The notes under the pieces were generated by a model. The model saw nothing but the letters and a program-made list of their open reading frames with translations. It did no database searches and was not told where the DNA came from. The position numbers and the translations under genes are program-made. Positions 47,351 through 58,303 of a stretch of DNA of 64,000 nucleotides are shown piece by piece. Position 1 is the stretch's first letter. Each line of letters starts with the position of its first letter. Source of the stretch: Choanephora cucurbitarum (Eukaryota; Mucoromycota; Mucoromycetes; Mucorales; Choanephoraceae); assembly GCA_025331435.1 (NCBI GenBank), contig JAIWNI010000001.1, positions 558,001-622,000 on the forward strand, in the 5' to 3' direction.

Positions 47351-47689
47351 TCTGCCCTGTCAAAAAATACAAGAAAATTGCAATGGCACCTTTCTCTTCA
47401 GTTTGCTATCGGAGTTTTGACTATTGGCCAATCAGATAAAAGGAATACTTGCATTAAACCATTTGGTACCTCAACATCTCTTCTTTTTATCAAAGCAAGG
47501 AAAAAAGAGAGAGAAAAAAGAAACCTGAACACAAGGATATTTGGCAGAAAAAGCAACTAGCTAGACTTTGATAAAAGCAATTGGCTGGTTTTATTTCATC
47601 ATGTCTAGCCTACAAGCATAATTTTAATAGACTTGAGCTTGAAAAAAAAAAGTAAGTCTTTATTTCCAGAGAGAAATACTTTCTAATTC
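47351..47689. other. Spacer between MRF1 and the MULE
   Basis: The promoter of the release-factor gene; no coding features. Confidence 0.4.
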
Positions 47690-49815
47690 CGCCAATGTGA
47701 CGGTTAATACTCCTTCAATAAACTTTCCATTTCAAATCGAAATTGCACTTTTTACGCAATTAACTTAATATCTGCTACTAACAACGAAGTCATCTGTTCT
47801 TTAAAAAATATTCACAATGCCCTTTCTCCCGGTACAATCTCCGGTGTTTATGCGTTGACTCGCTCTATTAAGGTCAAGGCCTCAGACTGGCAAGAGTGTC
47901 TTGAAACTAGCGAATTGTGCGCTATGAAGTGGATCGTTTTTAGCTCAAACAAGCAACCTACCAGCATGGATGCTCAAGAAGATCAGAATGAGATATTCTG
48001 CCAAGTTTATATGTCATCGTAGTGACAGTTATGCTTCCGTTGCCCGTGATGAAGGCAGGCCTACCCAAAAGAAATTGAAGAAGGCTGGATACATTGCTTC
48101 CCTTAGCATGAAGTGCTACTTCAAGGAACCTGAGGTTTATCACATCATTCTTGCTGTTCAGGAACATCCATTCCATATTCCTGTTGATCAAGCCGATGAT
48201 CTTCGTTGTCTTCCCCTTTCAAGAAGATACCTCTTGAAGATCCAAAATGAACTGAACCACGGCTCCAAATCTGCTCGCCAAATTCGAATTGATCTTCTTC
48301 GTGAAATGGACAAGTACGGTAACAGGAGCAAGAGAAGAGCGTACTATCACGACGTTTGGTACTTGATGAGCAAGGTAATATGGTTGAAATTTATTTTGAG
48401 AAATTGCCTATTTACTTTTATTTGTTACATCATAGATCAACGAACGTCAATATCAACTGGATAGTGATCATTTAGTTTCTTTCAAGATGTGGCTACAAAT
48501 CAAGTTTCTTGAAAAAAAACTTTTTGATTTTCACTGCTGACCTTTGTACTTACAGCGGCAATGCCAATCTTTTCGGTCTCGATTTTTCTTCTCCTCTGCA
48601 GCAAACCAAAATGAGGAACGCCATATCTTTTTGTTTGGATAAAATCCATGATGTGTCCTAAGGTGTTGATGTTATCATGTACACCTTGTTGATTCGTGAT
48701 GAAGAGATTTGTCGTGGTTGAATACATGATGACTAACGATCATTCAGTAGCTCCTATTGTGCAATGGCTTCAATTTTTGAAGTCATCCAATGTGTTAGTT
48801 GATCCTAAGCAATTCACCATTGATTGCTGCAAGGCTGAAGTTAGTGCTATTAGGACAACCTTCCCTGAAGCCAGCATTCAATACTGTGTTTTCCACGTCA
48901 TGCAAGCTTAAGGTAGAAAAATAGACGTTGTCTGCAAAGCTCCTAGTGGCATTCCTGCCAAAAACAAGCTTCTTCGAACTGCCATACGTCGTGCTCTTTC
49001 GCAGATGATTTACGAAAATGATTTGGAGATATTTAATCAAAAAATTAACCAATTCATTGCAAATTACGCTGCCCACGGTGAGCTGATTGATTATCTCAAA
49101 AGAAATTGATTTCACGAAGAAGTTATGAAGGTATAGAGTAGAGCTTACTATGAAAATCAGTTTTCGCATATGCTCACTAACAACTATATTGAATCGTGGT
49201 ATAACCAATTGAAAACTGTCTTTTTTCGGAGGGAAAGAAACAATAGGTTGGCCAAACTTGTGTTTGTTCTGGTTGAAGATGTGGAGCACTTTTTGCGTCA
49301 AGAATCTGATCGCATTCTCAGTAACAACGGTGCAATGACCAAGTATCAGAGGATGCAAGGGGTCAGAGAGATGGAGACAGAGAAGTTGGCCGCTGATGAA
49401 GTCTCGGCCATGATTAGTCTCTCTCTTTTGGACATTCCGAGGATAAATGCGGTGAGTGGCAAGTTTTATCGTTTTCTGAGGAAGAAGTAGTATATGATGT
49501 TGTTGTCAATGGTGATCTTCTTGTTGTTTCCTGCTCTTGTTTGGATTTCGAGCATCGATGTAGACCTTGCAAGCACATGTATCTGCTTGCTCGTTTAAGT
49601 TCAGCAAGAAACAAGAAACACGGTGAAGATCAAAGCTGAACGATGTGTACAGATTGAAAGGACTTTGTCTCACTTCAACACTGATTTGGGTAGGATATCT
49701 AACTATTTAACCGACACAGATATTAGTATCGTGCTCAAGTCATATGAAAATGCGCTTGCAGCTATTCAACAACTCAAAGATAAGTATGCTCGTATTTCAG
49801 ATACACAGCGTTAGA
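47690..49815 (+). pseudogene. Broken MULE (Mutator-like) transposase with SWIM zinc finger
   Basis: The frames change near 47990, 48520, 48700 and 49480, with in-frame stops, so the gene is dead. The order of parts is typical of MULEs: an N-terminal region (SGVYALTRSIKVKASDWQEC, then KCYFKEPEVYHI), a 61-base intron-like interval at 48376-48436, and the catalytic core with the first Asp in FCLDKIHDVS (about 48630), TNDHSVAPIVQWLQFL, the second Asp in PKQFTIDCCKAEVSAI, FPEASIQYCVFHVMQA and the Glu in LTNNYIESWYNQLK. It ends in a SWIM finger, CSCLDFEHRCRPCKH (about 49532-49576), and a short coiled coil. No terminal repeats were found. Confidence 0.85.
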
Positions 49816-51756
49816 TTTTTTTTTACTTTTAAAAAATTGATTCAAAAATAAACATGAAATCTACCTTAAAAAAGCCACATCAGCGAAATTAGAAAGTAAA
49901 TCTACCTGGAAATATAAACGTACCTTCTGATTCTGTTTTTGGATTTCAATTGAGCAGCATGCTCTCACTCACAAGTGTAAAGCCTTGTTCCGCATACTTT
50001 GATGCTGGTTATGTGTCACTTTAATTGTAGAGGAGATAACATGAAAGTTATTTGTGGCATGAATCCTTCTAACTTTCCATTTTTGTTTCATTTTCTTTCT
50101 AATAAAAACGAAACAGACATGTCTCTGTCAGTCAATTATTGCTTTCAATTACCAGGATTACTAAAATTGAGTCCTTCTTGACAGAACTGATTTTTACAAA
50201 AGAATATCATACGACTAAGGGAATTTCTTTTTTCTATAAAAGGACGTTTGACAACCTGCATCAACAAACAATTTGTTCTGAGTCAGTGAGATGCTGGCGC
50301 GGACTGACGGATCTAGTCGATTCAGTTTTTCTAATAATGGCTTTATCTAAAACAACTGTAGCACATAACCTAACACTTATTAAAGCTGTATTACTTCCTT
50401 CTTTGAGGTTTGCTGGCATAAATGGCAACTAACAAACAATGATTAGATTGTTACGCTTTCTTTAGGTAAACGCTTTTGATATATTGATCGAGAGGTATTC
50501 ATGCACAGACCGAGTAGGAAGGCCATTTTTTTTTTTGAGAAGTTGTAAAGAGAAAGTAAATCTGAGTTACCTAACCTGCTGCTTATATTTCGTTTTAAAA
50601 ATCAAAAATTAGCGTTCGTAGTCATAATAGGTATTGTGGTTTGCTTTCTTGTTTTATTTGCCAGCAGAAATGAGGGTTCAAATAAAGCTGTTTTCATACT
50701 CAAGCCCAGCTATGCACAACGATTCCCTTTGGTTATCGCCAAACAATGGTGTTTTAGCCATAAACATTTTGCAAATATCGAAAGTACTGTTCAGAGCGTT
50801 AGCATTAAAATCCAATGCTAACTGATAGAATCGACGAACCATGCTCTTTTTCCTTATGAGTATCAGCAATACTCATCCGATTTATCATTCAACCTACTAA
50901 ATTTGAATTTGAAGCTTTGTTGGTACAAGATCATAAGCTATCTAAATAAGTAAATTAAACCTTCCCCAGTCACAACGGAGGCAGATATTTTGGGTGTCCC
51001 GAAGTCTTAATAAAGACACCCAAGCTACTTTGTTTGATCCGTTCGAGATATATTCTTTAACCAAGGCCAACAAGATTAAAGGCTGTAGATGAGATCTACC
51101 ATGCGATTCGTTTTGTCTGGTGAAGGTAGGCCTTTATACAGAAGAACAAAGTGACCGCTTTTCTATATTTTTCCAGATACCCAGAGTCAGGATATTCAAA
51201 ATATCCGACACCAATCTGAAAACGCTTTAAGGCCTCTGATTGTAAAATCTTTTTAGGGTGCTATCTCTATGGGAGAAGCCACTTTACTTTTGCCCAGCAA
51301 AAAATCTCTATTGTTCCTGTCATATCAGATCACGTGACATGACATGACATGACAAACAAAATAAAATTACACCCAAAACTCTACTATTTTCTTCGCTAAA
51401 ATAATATTCGTAGAGCAGGAATCGCTTAAAACTGAAGAGCTTAATTGTCAAACTCGTTTATGCCTTGATAGATTCTGATCAAACAGACCTAGTTTGAGTA
51501 AAGAGGGGGGTTTGGGGAGGAACAATTCTCCTCCATCCGCGAAGCCATACAGTTATGTGATTTCATGAAAGGATTACACAAAAACCATGATTGATTTGTG
51601 TCGCCATTAAAAGAAGACAAAATGGATTTCAAATTGCGATCATACAAGCCAGAAAACGCCCGACATTGGATTTTGCTCAAATCTATTGTGAAGTCTTTTT
51701 TTTTTCTTTTGTCTCTCTCTTTCTTTCTTCTTCTTTTTTTTGTATTCAACAGAATA
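49816..51756. other. Intergenic gap with debris and the CCC1 promoter
   Basis: No complete gene. Short open frames at 50230-50430 and on the minus strand at 50680-50870 (containing LDFNANALNSTFDI) may be relics of a repeated gene family. A small inverted repeat, TGGGTGTC and GACACCCA, lies at 50991-51022. An E-box and three ATGAC copies at 51331-51352 lie about 420 bases before the transporter start. Confidence 0.4.
51330..51353. promoter_or_regulatory. CACGTGACAT E-box followed by ATGAC repeats
   Basis: CACGTG at 51331-51336 is followed by three tandem copies of ATGAC. The site is upstream of the CCC1-like gene and could be bound by a bHLH or Cbf1-type factor. The ten bases CACGTGACAT match the box at 17671. 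Confidence 0.4.
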
Positions 51757-52712
51757 ATGTCAGCTCTTTTGAACAAGCTTCGACGCCGCCCTTCTCATGA
51801 GCTGCCTCCTTATCAGCACTTGGAGCAGCATTTTGAATCTGCAGAAATCGTCCGTGATACTATCATTGGTCTTTCAGGTAAAAAAAAAAAAGCTAAATTT
51901 AATATAAATATGCTAATTTTTTCTATTGACAAAGATGGCTTGACTGTACCTTTTGCTTTGGCTGCTGGTCTTTCTTCTCTCGGCAGCTCCAAGCTTGTCA
52001 TCTATGGTGGTGCAGCAGGTAAATAAGCTACTCTATATCAATGGCATGCGTTAATCTTTCTTCAATGCATTTTTTTTAGAACTTGTTAGGTAATTTTTTT
52101 CAAAGAGTACAAAAAGATTGTGTCATACTAAATAAGCTAATATTACATCATGTGCATTACAGTGGTGCTATTTCTATGGGATTAGGTGGTTACCTAGCTG
52201 CTCGTTCTGAAATCGAACATTACCGTACAGAACGTCTGCGTGAAGAATTCGAGGTAGAAGAATGTCCCCAAGATGAAGAAGAAGAAATTGTAGAAATCCT
52301 TGAACCTTATGGTCTTGATCGTGAAACAATTCAACCTTTAATCAACAAGTTAAAGAGTGATCCTCAAAAGTTTGTCGATTTCATGATGAAGTTTGAACTT
52401 AACTTGGAAATGCCTGATCCAAGACGCAGCTGGATCTCCGCCTTGACCATTGGTTTATCTTACTTCATTGGTGGTTTAATACCTTTGATGCCCTATTTCT
52501 TCATTGAAGAAGCTATGTATGCTCTTTATGTGTCTGTAGCTGTGACATCTTTAACTTTGTTAATTTTCGGTTACATCAAGAGCCGATTGGTTAACCCTAA
52601 TAGTGCTATGTGGGGTGCTGTTCAAACATTATTGATCGGCGCAGTTGCTGCTGGGGCAAGTTATGGTATTGTGTATCTTTTGCCTCAAGAACCTAATATG
52701 GGTCTATTGTAA
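51757..52712 (+). CDS. Vacuolar iron/manganese transporter (CCC1/VIT1 family)
   Basis: Moves Fe2+ and Mn2+ into the vacuole for storage and detoxification. Four exons: 51757-51877, 51935-52018, a 10-base exon at 52080-52089, and 52163-52712, giving 254 aa. Family motifs: a start with RDTIIGLSDGLTVPFALAAGL (helix 1), then AAELVSGAISMGLGGYLAA across the tiny exon, the cytosolic metal-binding loop rich in Glu (EEFEVEECPQDEEEEIVE), and three C-terminal helices with SALTIGLSYFIGGLIPL and AVAAGASYGIVYLL. Without the 10-base exon the ELVSGA motif and the frame would be lost. The PL8 gene starts 130 bases downstream. Confidence 0.94.
52080..52089 (+). other. 10-base micro-exon of the CCC1-like gene
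   Basis: AACTTGTTAG between a TTTTTTTAG acceptor and a GTAATT donor. It supplies the residues E-L-V-S of the conserved AELVSGAIS motif and keeps the frame. Confidence 0.85.
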
Positions 52713-52842
52713 GAAAAAATTAGACTTTGCTAGATAAAAATAAAGCTTTTTTGTTTGTTTGTAAGATGTGAAATGATACAACTCCCTAAATTGCTTTTCT
52801 TTGTCTTTTTCTCTTTTTGTCTTCTTTTCCTTAAGATACTCA

Positions 52843-55232
52843 ATGAAGAGCTTGCTTGTATTTTGCATTTGGTTATGCTTACCTTATGCTTTAATGCAAG
52901 AGTTACAAGTCTTGTATGATCGCAAGATTGACTTCATTATTCAGGACAACATTAAAAACTTTGAACAGATACCTATATGGTAATATGGAGTTCCTCAGAT
53001 AACATGTTTTTTATCTGATTGAAGAAGTATAGGATGAACAATTATTCTGCAGATAACGGAACATGGAGCGATGTTGATTATACAGCCGGATGTTCTGCAC
53101 GAAGAGCCAATTGGCCCGCTCAACAACATTTTGCTCGAATACGTAAACAGTCGTCTTTATCTTATTCTGTGAATGTGCAGACACATAAAACTGATTGCTG
53201 TTTTCTTTTATAGTAACATTAGCAAGTCAGTATAAATCCAACAATGATACTCAATATCTGCCAATTATATCGAAAGCTATGGACTACTGGTTCAGTCATA
53301 ATTATCAGCCTGATACGTGTTTAGATCAAGGAGGACTCACTAATAGTACTTGCCCCTGTGGTACGCCTGGCTTTTGGAATACAAACTGGTTTGGACAAGT
53401 AAGAAACAAGCAAAACAGATAACTTACATGCGACTTATTCAAAATATTAGATGATACTTTTACCACGTCTTGTTTCAAATACATGTTTGTTGCTTAAGCC
53501 AAATCTGTCAGCCACTCAGCTAAGCAATTGCACTCAAGTGATTCAACGAGTTTATGACCGTATTGATAGTTATGTTATTGGCATTGGACCAATGACTGGA
53601 GCTAACATGTTGGACGCAGCTACTGCTGTTCTCAACTTGGGAATCTTGACAGATAATCAAACCACCGTCAGTCAAGCACTAGACCGCTATTATTCTCAAA
53701 CACAAGTCATTCCAGAAACCGGAGCAGACGGCATCAAACAGGATGGGTCATATCTCCAACACGGGGCTCAGCTGTACAATGGCAATTACGGTAAAGACTT
53801 TATAAATTCGGTTGTAGTCCTTTATAGCCAAACAGCCAACACTACATTTGCACCACCACTTTCTTCTCAACAGGCCTTTCAAACCTTACTGGAAGGTACT
53901 GAATGGATGATTGTAGCAAACACAACCAACTCAAGTCTGTTATGGGAATACAGTGCAATTGGACGTATGGTTTCCTTCAAAGCTTCAGACAAGCAAGCTA
54001 GTGGTGGAGTAGCCATCAATATGACACGTGTTATACAGGCTACATCGAGTTGGGCAAATGCTTCTGCTATTCATGAGGTTGTTCAACGACTCACAGGGCT
54101 ACAGAACCAAACATATTCAGGACAGGGACGATTAATGGGCACATGTGCTTTTCCTGCTTCTGATTATCTTGTGCATCGAAATGCTTCATATGTAACTACT
54201 TTGAAGATGTTCTCTCGTCGCACATCCAATTCGGAATGCAACAACAACCAAAATCCCTTTGGCTTCCATCTCAGCGATGGTGCTATCTATAACTATATTG
54301 ATGGCGATGAATATATTGATAGCTTCGCAGCCTGGGATTGGAATCTTGTACCGGGTACAACAGTAGATTATGGTGCAACTCCATTAGAATGTAACTTCAC
54401 ACAGTATTATGGCAATACAACCTTTGTCGGTAGTCTCTCTGCAAACGCAGGAGGCGTGGCTGTGATGCATTATTTGAATCCCATGACAGGTACACTTTCA
54501 TGGGAAAAGACCTTTTATTTTTTTCGTGGATTTTATGTGGTCCAGATAAACTCCATTCAACAATCGTCTGGAGCTAGTGTGATCACTACTCTCGATCAGT
54601 CTAATCTAAAAGGTGATGTCTATGTTAACGGTCAATTGCTCTCAACAGATAGCTTTGCTAATCAAGACGAACAATGGCACGTATGGCACAATAGAGTTTT
54701 ATACTCTATTGTCAATCAAACCACTCCGTCTCGCCACTTACTCAAAGTAAATACAGCAGCTCATGCAGTTAATGATTGGGCTACCATTGGTATATCTCAG
54801 GGACAAGCCACTCAGCGATTGTTTACAGCAACTGTAGAACATAATTCACTTCAAGGCTTGACTTACGTCGTGCAACTCAACACCGATAAAAAGCAAGACC
54901 AAGATATCCAGTCTATTGTTCGACTTGCCGAGCAAAATGATGATCTTCAGGGTCGTGTGCGCAGTGCTTATCACGTTAAAGAAAACATATTAGCTTTGGC
55001 TTTTTGGACAAAAGGTAGCTTCAGTAGTCCTTGGCATGACGGCTGGACTATTCAAGCAAATCAGCCAATTCTTATTTGGTTGGCTCCAGAAGACAAAGGC
55101 TTTTTGCTTACAGTAGCAGATCCTACCCAGCTCTTGAAAACTGTACGGATAACAATTGCATCTCAAGAATTCAATATCGAATTACCTCAAAACAAATATG
55201 CCGGCAACAGCATTTCAATTAGCCTATCGTAA
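52843..55232 (+). CDS. Secreted polysaccharide lyase family 8 (hyaluronate/chondroitin/xanthan lyase type)
   Basis: PL8 enzymes split uronic-acid-containing chains (hyaluronan, chondroitin, xanthan) by beta-elimination. Four exons: 52843-52979, 53033-53142, 53214-53398 and 53451-55232, giving 737 aa. The signal peptide covers residues 1-19 (LLVFCIWLCLPYALM). The helical alpha/alpha toroid has NWFGQ, GPMTGANMLDAATAV (catalytic Asn), DGSYLQHGAQLYNGNYG (catalytic His and Tyr) and IGRMVS (Arg). The C-terminal two-thirds is the beta-sheet supersandwich, with FHLSDGAIYNYIDGDEY and AWDWNLVPGTTVDY. There are more than ten N-glycosylation sites. A plausible substrate is the fungus's own glucuronate-rich wall polymers, but this is inference. 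Confidence 0.9.
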
Positions 55233-55278
55233 ACTCTTTCTCTATTTGCAATACAAAAAAAACAAAGTGCATCTTATT

Positions 55279-56162
55279 TTACATAGTTAGATTGCCAAAC
55301 ATGTGCTCTACTTGAGCACGGTCAATTTCTCCATCTAAATATTGCTGGCCACCATCGTCTAAAAAGTTTCTTTGTACATAATCTTCATACGACGCATATT
55401 GTGTATTATCTAATTTGCTTATCAGTCTTGTTGTTGCCTATTTCTCTCTTTTTTACATGTGTGCGCATGCATAGACTAACCTGATCTGATATATACTTGC
55501 TGTAAAAGAGGTGCCAATTGGTTCCAAATACCTTTGTTGTAAACCAGCTCGTAGACTTCTTGAATAGTCTGTGACCAAATGACCTGATTCTGAGTGTTTG
55601 TTTGAATGATGGCCATCAATTGATTGAAAAGCTGAGGATCGTTGACTATCTTGTAAACTTTATCCAAATCCAAAAGCCCATCGAAGCTCTCAACATAGTA
55701 TCCATGTGGATCTTCTTTCAAAATAGCCTGAACATATTCTCGACTGTCTTGAGGAAGTTGGTCTAAGAACTGTTTCAAAGTGGCTTGCACTTCTGCTGTA
55801 GAAACAGGCGTTGTACTATCTAGACAGAGACAACGTACAAAGAGTTCAAGTTGAAGATCGTCCTCAAGAAAACAAGAGACACGATATATCAAAGGGTAAT
55901 GTTCAGCAACACGAATCAAAAGTGAGTCATAGTCAGGCGACTTAGCAGCACTGGCCATCATTGACTGAAAGTTTTGAACTAGATTTGGTGTTTCTGTCGC
56001 TAAGACAGGTGCCCAACGGTCAGTTATACTCGAGACGGGTGCGAATCTCGGTGTACGCAAAGACAGAAGTACAGACTCAAAAGTCTCTTGTGTTGGACAG
56101 TGTTCGTGTAGAGAGGAAAGAAATTGAAATATCTGTATTGCAGAGTGAGGATGTTGTGACAT
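55279..56162 (-). CDS. Conserved-looking helical protein of unknown function
   Basis: Two exons, 56162-55497 and 55437-55279, give 274 aa. The second exon joins in phase through a GTATAT donor and TAG acceptor; the alternative donor 17 bases later would end the protein after 13 more residues, so the longer product is preferred. The protein is mostly helical and acidic, with no signal peptide or membrane segment (VSCFLEDDLQLELFVRCLCL, DLDKVYKIVNDPQLFNQLM). The C-terminal tail is acidic (ASYEDYVQRNFLDDGGQQYL). No family is recognised. It is tail-to-tail with the PL8 gene, 46 bases apart. Confidence 0.65.
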
Positions 56163-57082
56163 GAATTAGTTATTTAAAGTGGAGTAAGTCTGCATAAACC
56201 AAAAAAAAAGGAGACTTGGAGGGACGGCTTGTTAAGGACAAAGTGATTTTCCGAAAATGACAATAGATTCAAAACAGAGGCCCAATCATTCTCCAGCGAA
56301 CTTGATTTATTTTTGGATATTTATTTTCTCAGAGTAAGAAGAATTTATAGGCCGCTCTATATGAAGACATCTTATTTGAACATATGAAATATGTTACACG
56401 TTTGAACGATTTGATATCCTATAAAGACCTCTTGTTTGAAGACTTGTTTTAGCAAACGGGTGTGTGGTTTAGCCAGTTATTTGCAAATACCTTTGGAAAA
56501 TCTCACTCAAAAAGCTTTTTCCTTGAAAGGAGATTCTAAATAAACTCTGAAATCCTTCCAAACAATTTGTCCGTAGCTATGTGAACCTGCTTATTTTCCT
56601 CCAATAAAAATAGATGTGACTACCAAATATCTAAATGTAGAATCTTATCTTTCAATCCTAACAGGCAAAATAGATTGCACGATGCACTTTGGCTTGAGTC
56701 CTTGATCTTGTTTACCTCTTGTCAATGCAGATGGCCTTAACTGAAGAACATATCCCAAACAGACCCACCAAAGTAACTTGAAAGTCTTTCTTAAAACTCC
56801 GTGCACCACTCAAAATATCCGCCCTCTCATTCAAACTCATATCTAAGGGCAAAATAAGTAAATTAGGTGGTGAGCAGTCACAAGCTAGCCACTTGACATG
56901 GCACCGAGAGCAACTGTATCTATTTTTTTTTATATCTCAATCAAACTAACCATCTCTTTTTGGCAACCCACTTTCCTATTCATACTTATTACCATTATTG
57001 GGTTTATCTTTTCTTAAAAAAAGGAAAATATAAGCTATAAAAGACAATACAGCTCTATTTGAATATACAAACATAGTCAAGT
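56163..57082. other. Divergent intergenic region
   Basis: Upstream DNA of the unknown gene and the MADS-box gene. On the minus strand near 56720-56830 a short open stretch (SGARSFKKDFQVTLVGLF) may be a remnant, but it has no gene structure. Confidence 0.4.
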
Positions 57083-58134
57083 ATGAACCACAACCAACTT
57101 CCTACAGAAGACCCACTTATCAAAAAAGTGAAAATGGATGACGATGACAATGACTCGGGAGATGACTCTGATGTAAAGCCCTCCAGACGTTCTGGCAGAA
57201 GAAAGATCAAGATTGAGTATATTGAAGACAAAAACAGAAGACATATTACCTTCTCTAAACGTAAAGCAGGTATTATGAAAAAGGTAAATGATAAACTTTC
57301 CCCTATATAGTTTGATTGTCTCATTTTGTTGTTTAGGCCTATGAATTGAGTACGTTGACAGGTACACAGGTTCTTTTGTTGGTGGTATCTGAAACTGGTC
57401 TTGTCTATACTTTTACTACTGTTAAGCTCCAACCTATCGTTACTAAGCCTGAAGGAAAAAATTTGATTCAAGCCTGCTTGAACGCGCCTGATCCAATGTC
57501 AAACGAACAAGCTGTAAGTTACATAAAAATAACCTAAAGAAAAAAGGAAACTGATCCAATTAAATAGGACAATGAATCAACTTATAATCCAGGAAACAAT
57601 ACTGGTGGCTCTTCCCGAGCTGATGTTGACAAAAAGCCTGTTTACGAAGATTCTAAGCTAGAAACAGTTCCTCAAGCTAGTGCCCCACCTCCACCACCTC
57701 CTTCTCAATCTACACCCAACGCATACAACAACCCTGGCCCTGCTGGCAATAGTGCCTCTCCATATCAACCACCTTATGGCTCTGGCTCTGCACCTTCAAG
57801 CATGCCTCCCATGGTTCCCAATACCTATAATGGTCACCCTAGTTACATGAGTCATCCTTATCACTCTCAACAACAACAGCAACAACAACAGCAGCAGCAA
57901 TCCCAACCACCATCAAACCAGCCTAATCATTCACCTCAACAGCAGCCTTATGGTCAACTACCTGCACCTGCTTTCTATGGTAACCAACAGCAACCCCCTT
58001 ATATGTCGCACCAACAACAAGCACCACCACCACAACAACATCACGGCTACTGGTCAAACAACTCTGCCAGTCCTATTATGAGACAACCACAAGAAGATGA
58101 AAAAGTTAGAAGAGGTCTTCCTCCTAAAAACTAA
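57083..58134 (+). CDS. SRF-type MADS-box transcription factor
   Basis: Three exons: 57083-57283, 57337-57513 and 57568-58134, giving 314 aa. After an acidic leader (MDDDDNDSGDDSD) the MADS domain reads GRRKIKIEYIEDKNRRHITF, then SKRKAGIMKKAYELSTLTGT and VLLLVVSETGLVYTF, which is the SRF/Mcm1 rather than MEF2 type. It binds CArG boxes as a dimer, usually with partner factors. The second half is Pro-, Gln- and Ser-rich with a poly-Gln run (11 in a row near residue 231), a probable activation domain. Yeast Mcm1 has the same layout. The Dna2 gene starts 169 bases downstream on the same strand. Confidence 0.95.
57869..57900 (+). repeat. CAA/CAG repeat encoding poly-Gln
   Basis: Eleven consecutive Gln codons in the MADS-box factor. 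Confidence 0.9.
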
Positions 58135-58303
58135 AAAAGAAATGATGCTATCGAACAAATAAACTTTTTTTTTATTTCCCAGTTACTAAATAGGTTATGT
58201 TCACTTCTTTTTTGCAGATTCAATTCCAGTTTGACGTGTGTGTTGAGTTGTAATATTAGTTTACATATAAGAGTCTTCATTTTGTTTTTTTGAATGAGCA
58301 ACC

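Noticed and set aside
51500..51756. N-terminal extension of the CCC1-like protein from 51598
   Set aside because: The added residues are T/C-run-derived Phe/Leu sequence; the family starts just before the first conserved helix.
55480..55497. Later donor for exon 1 of the unknown gene at 55.3-56.2 kb
   Set aside because: It leads to a stop after 13 residues; the GTATAT donor keeps a longer open second exon.
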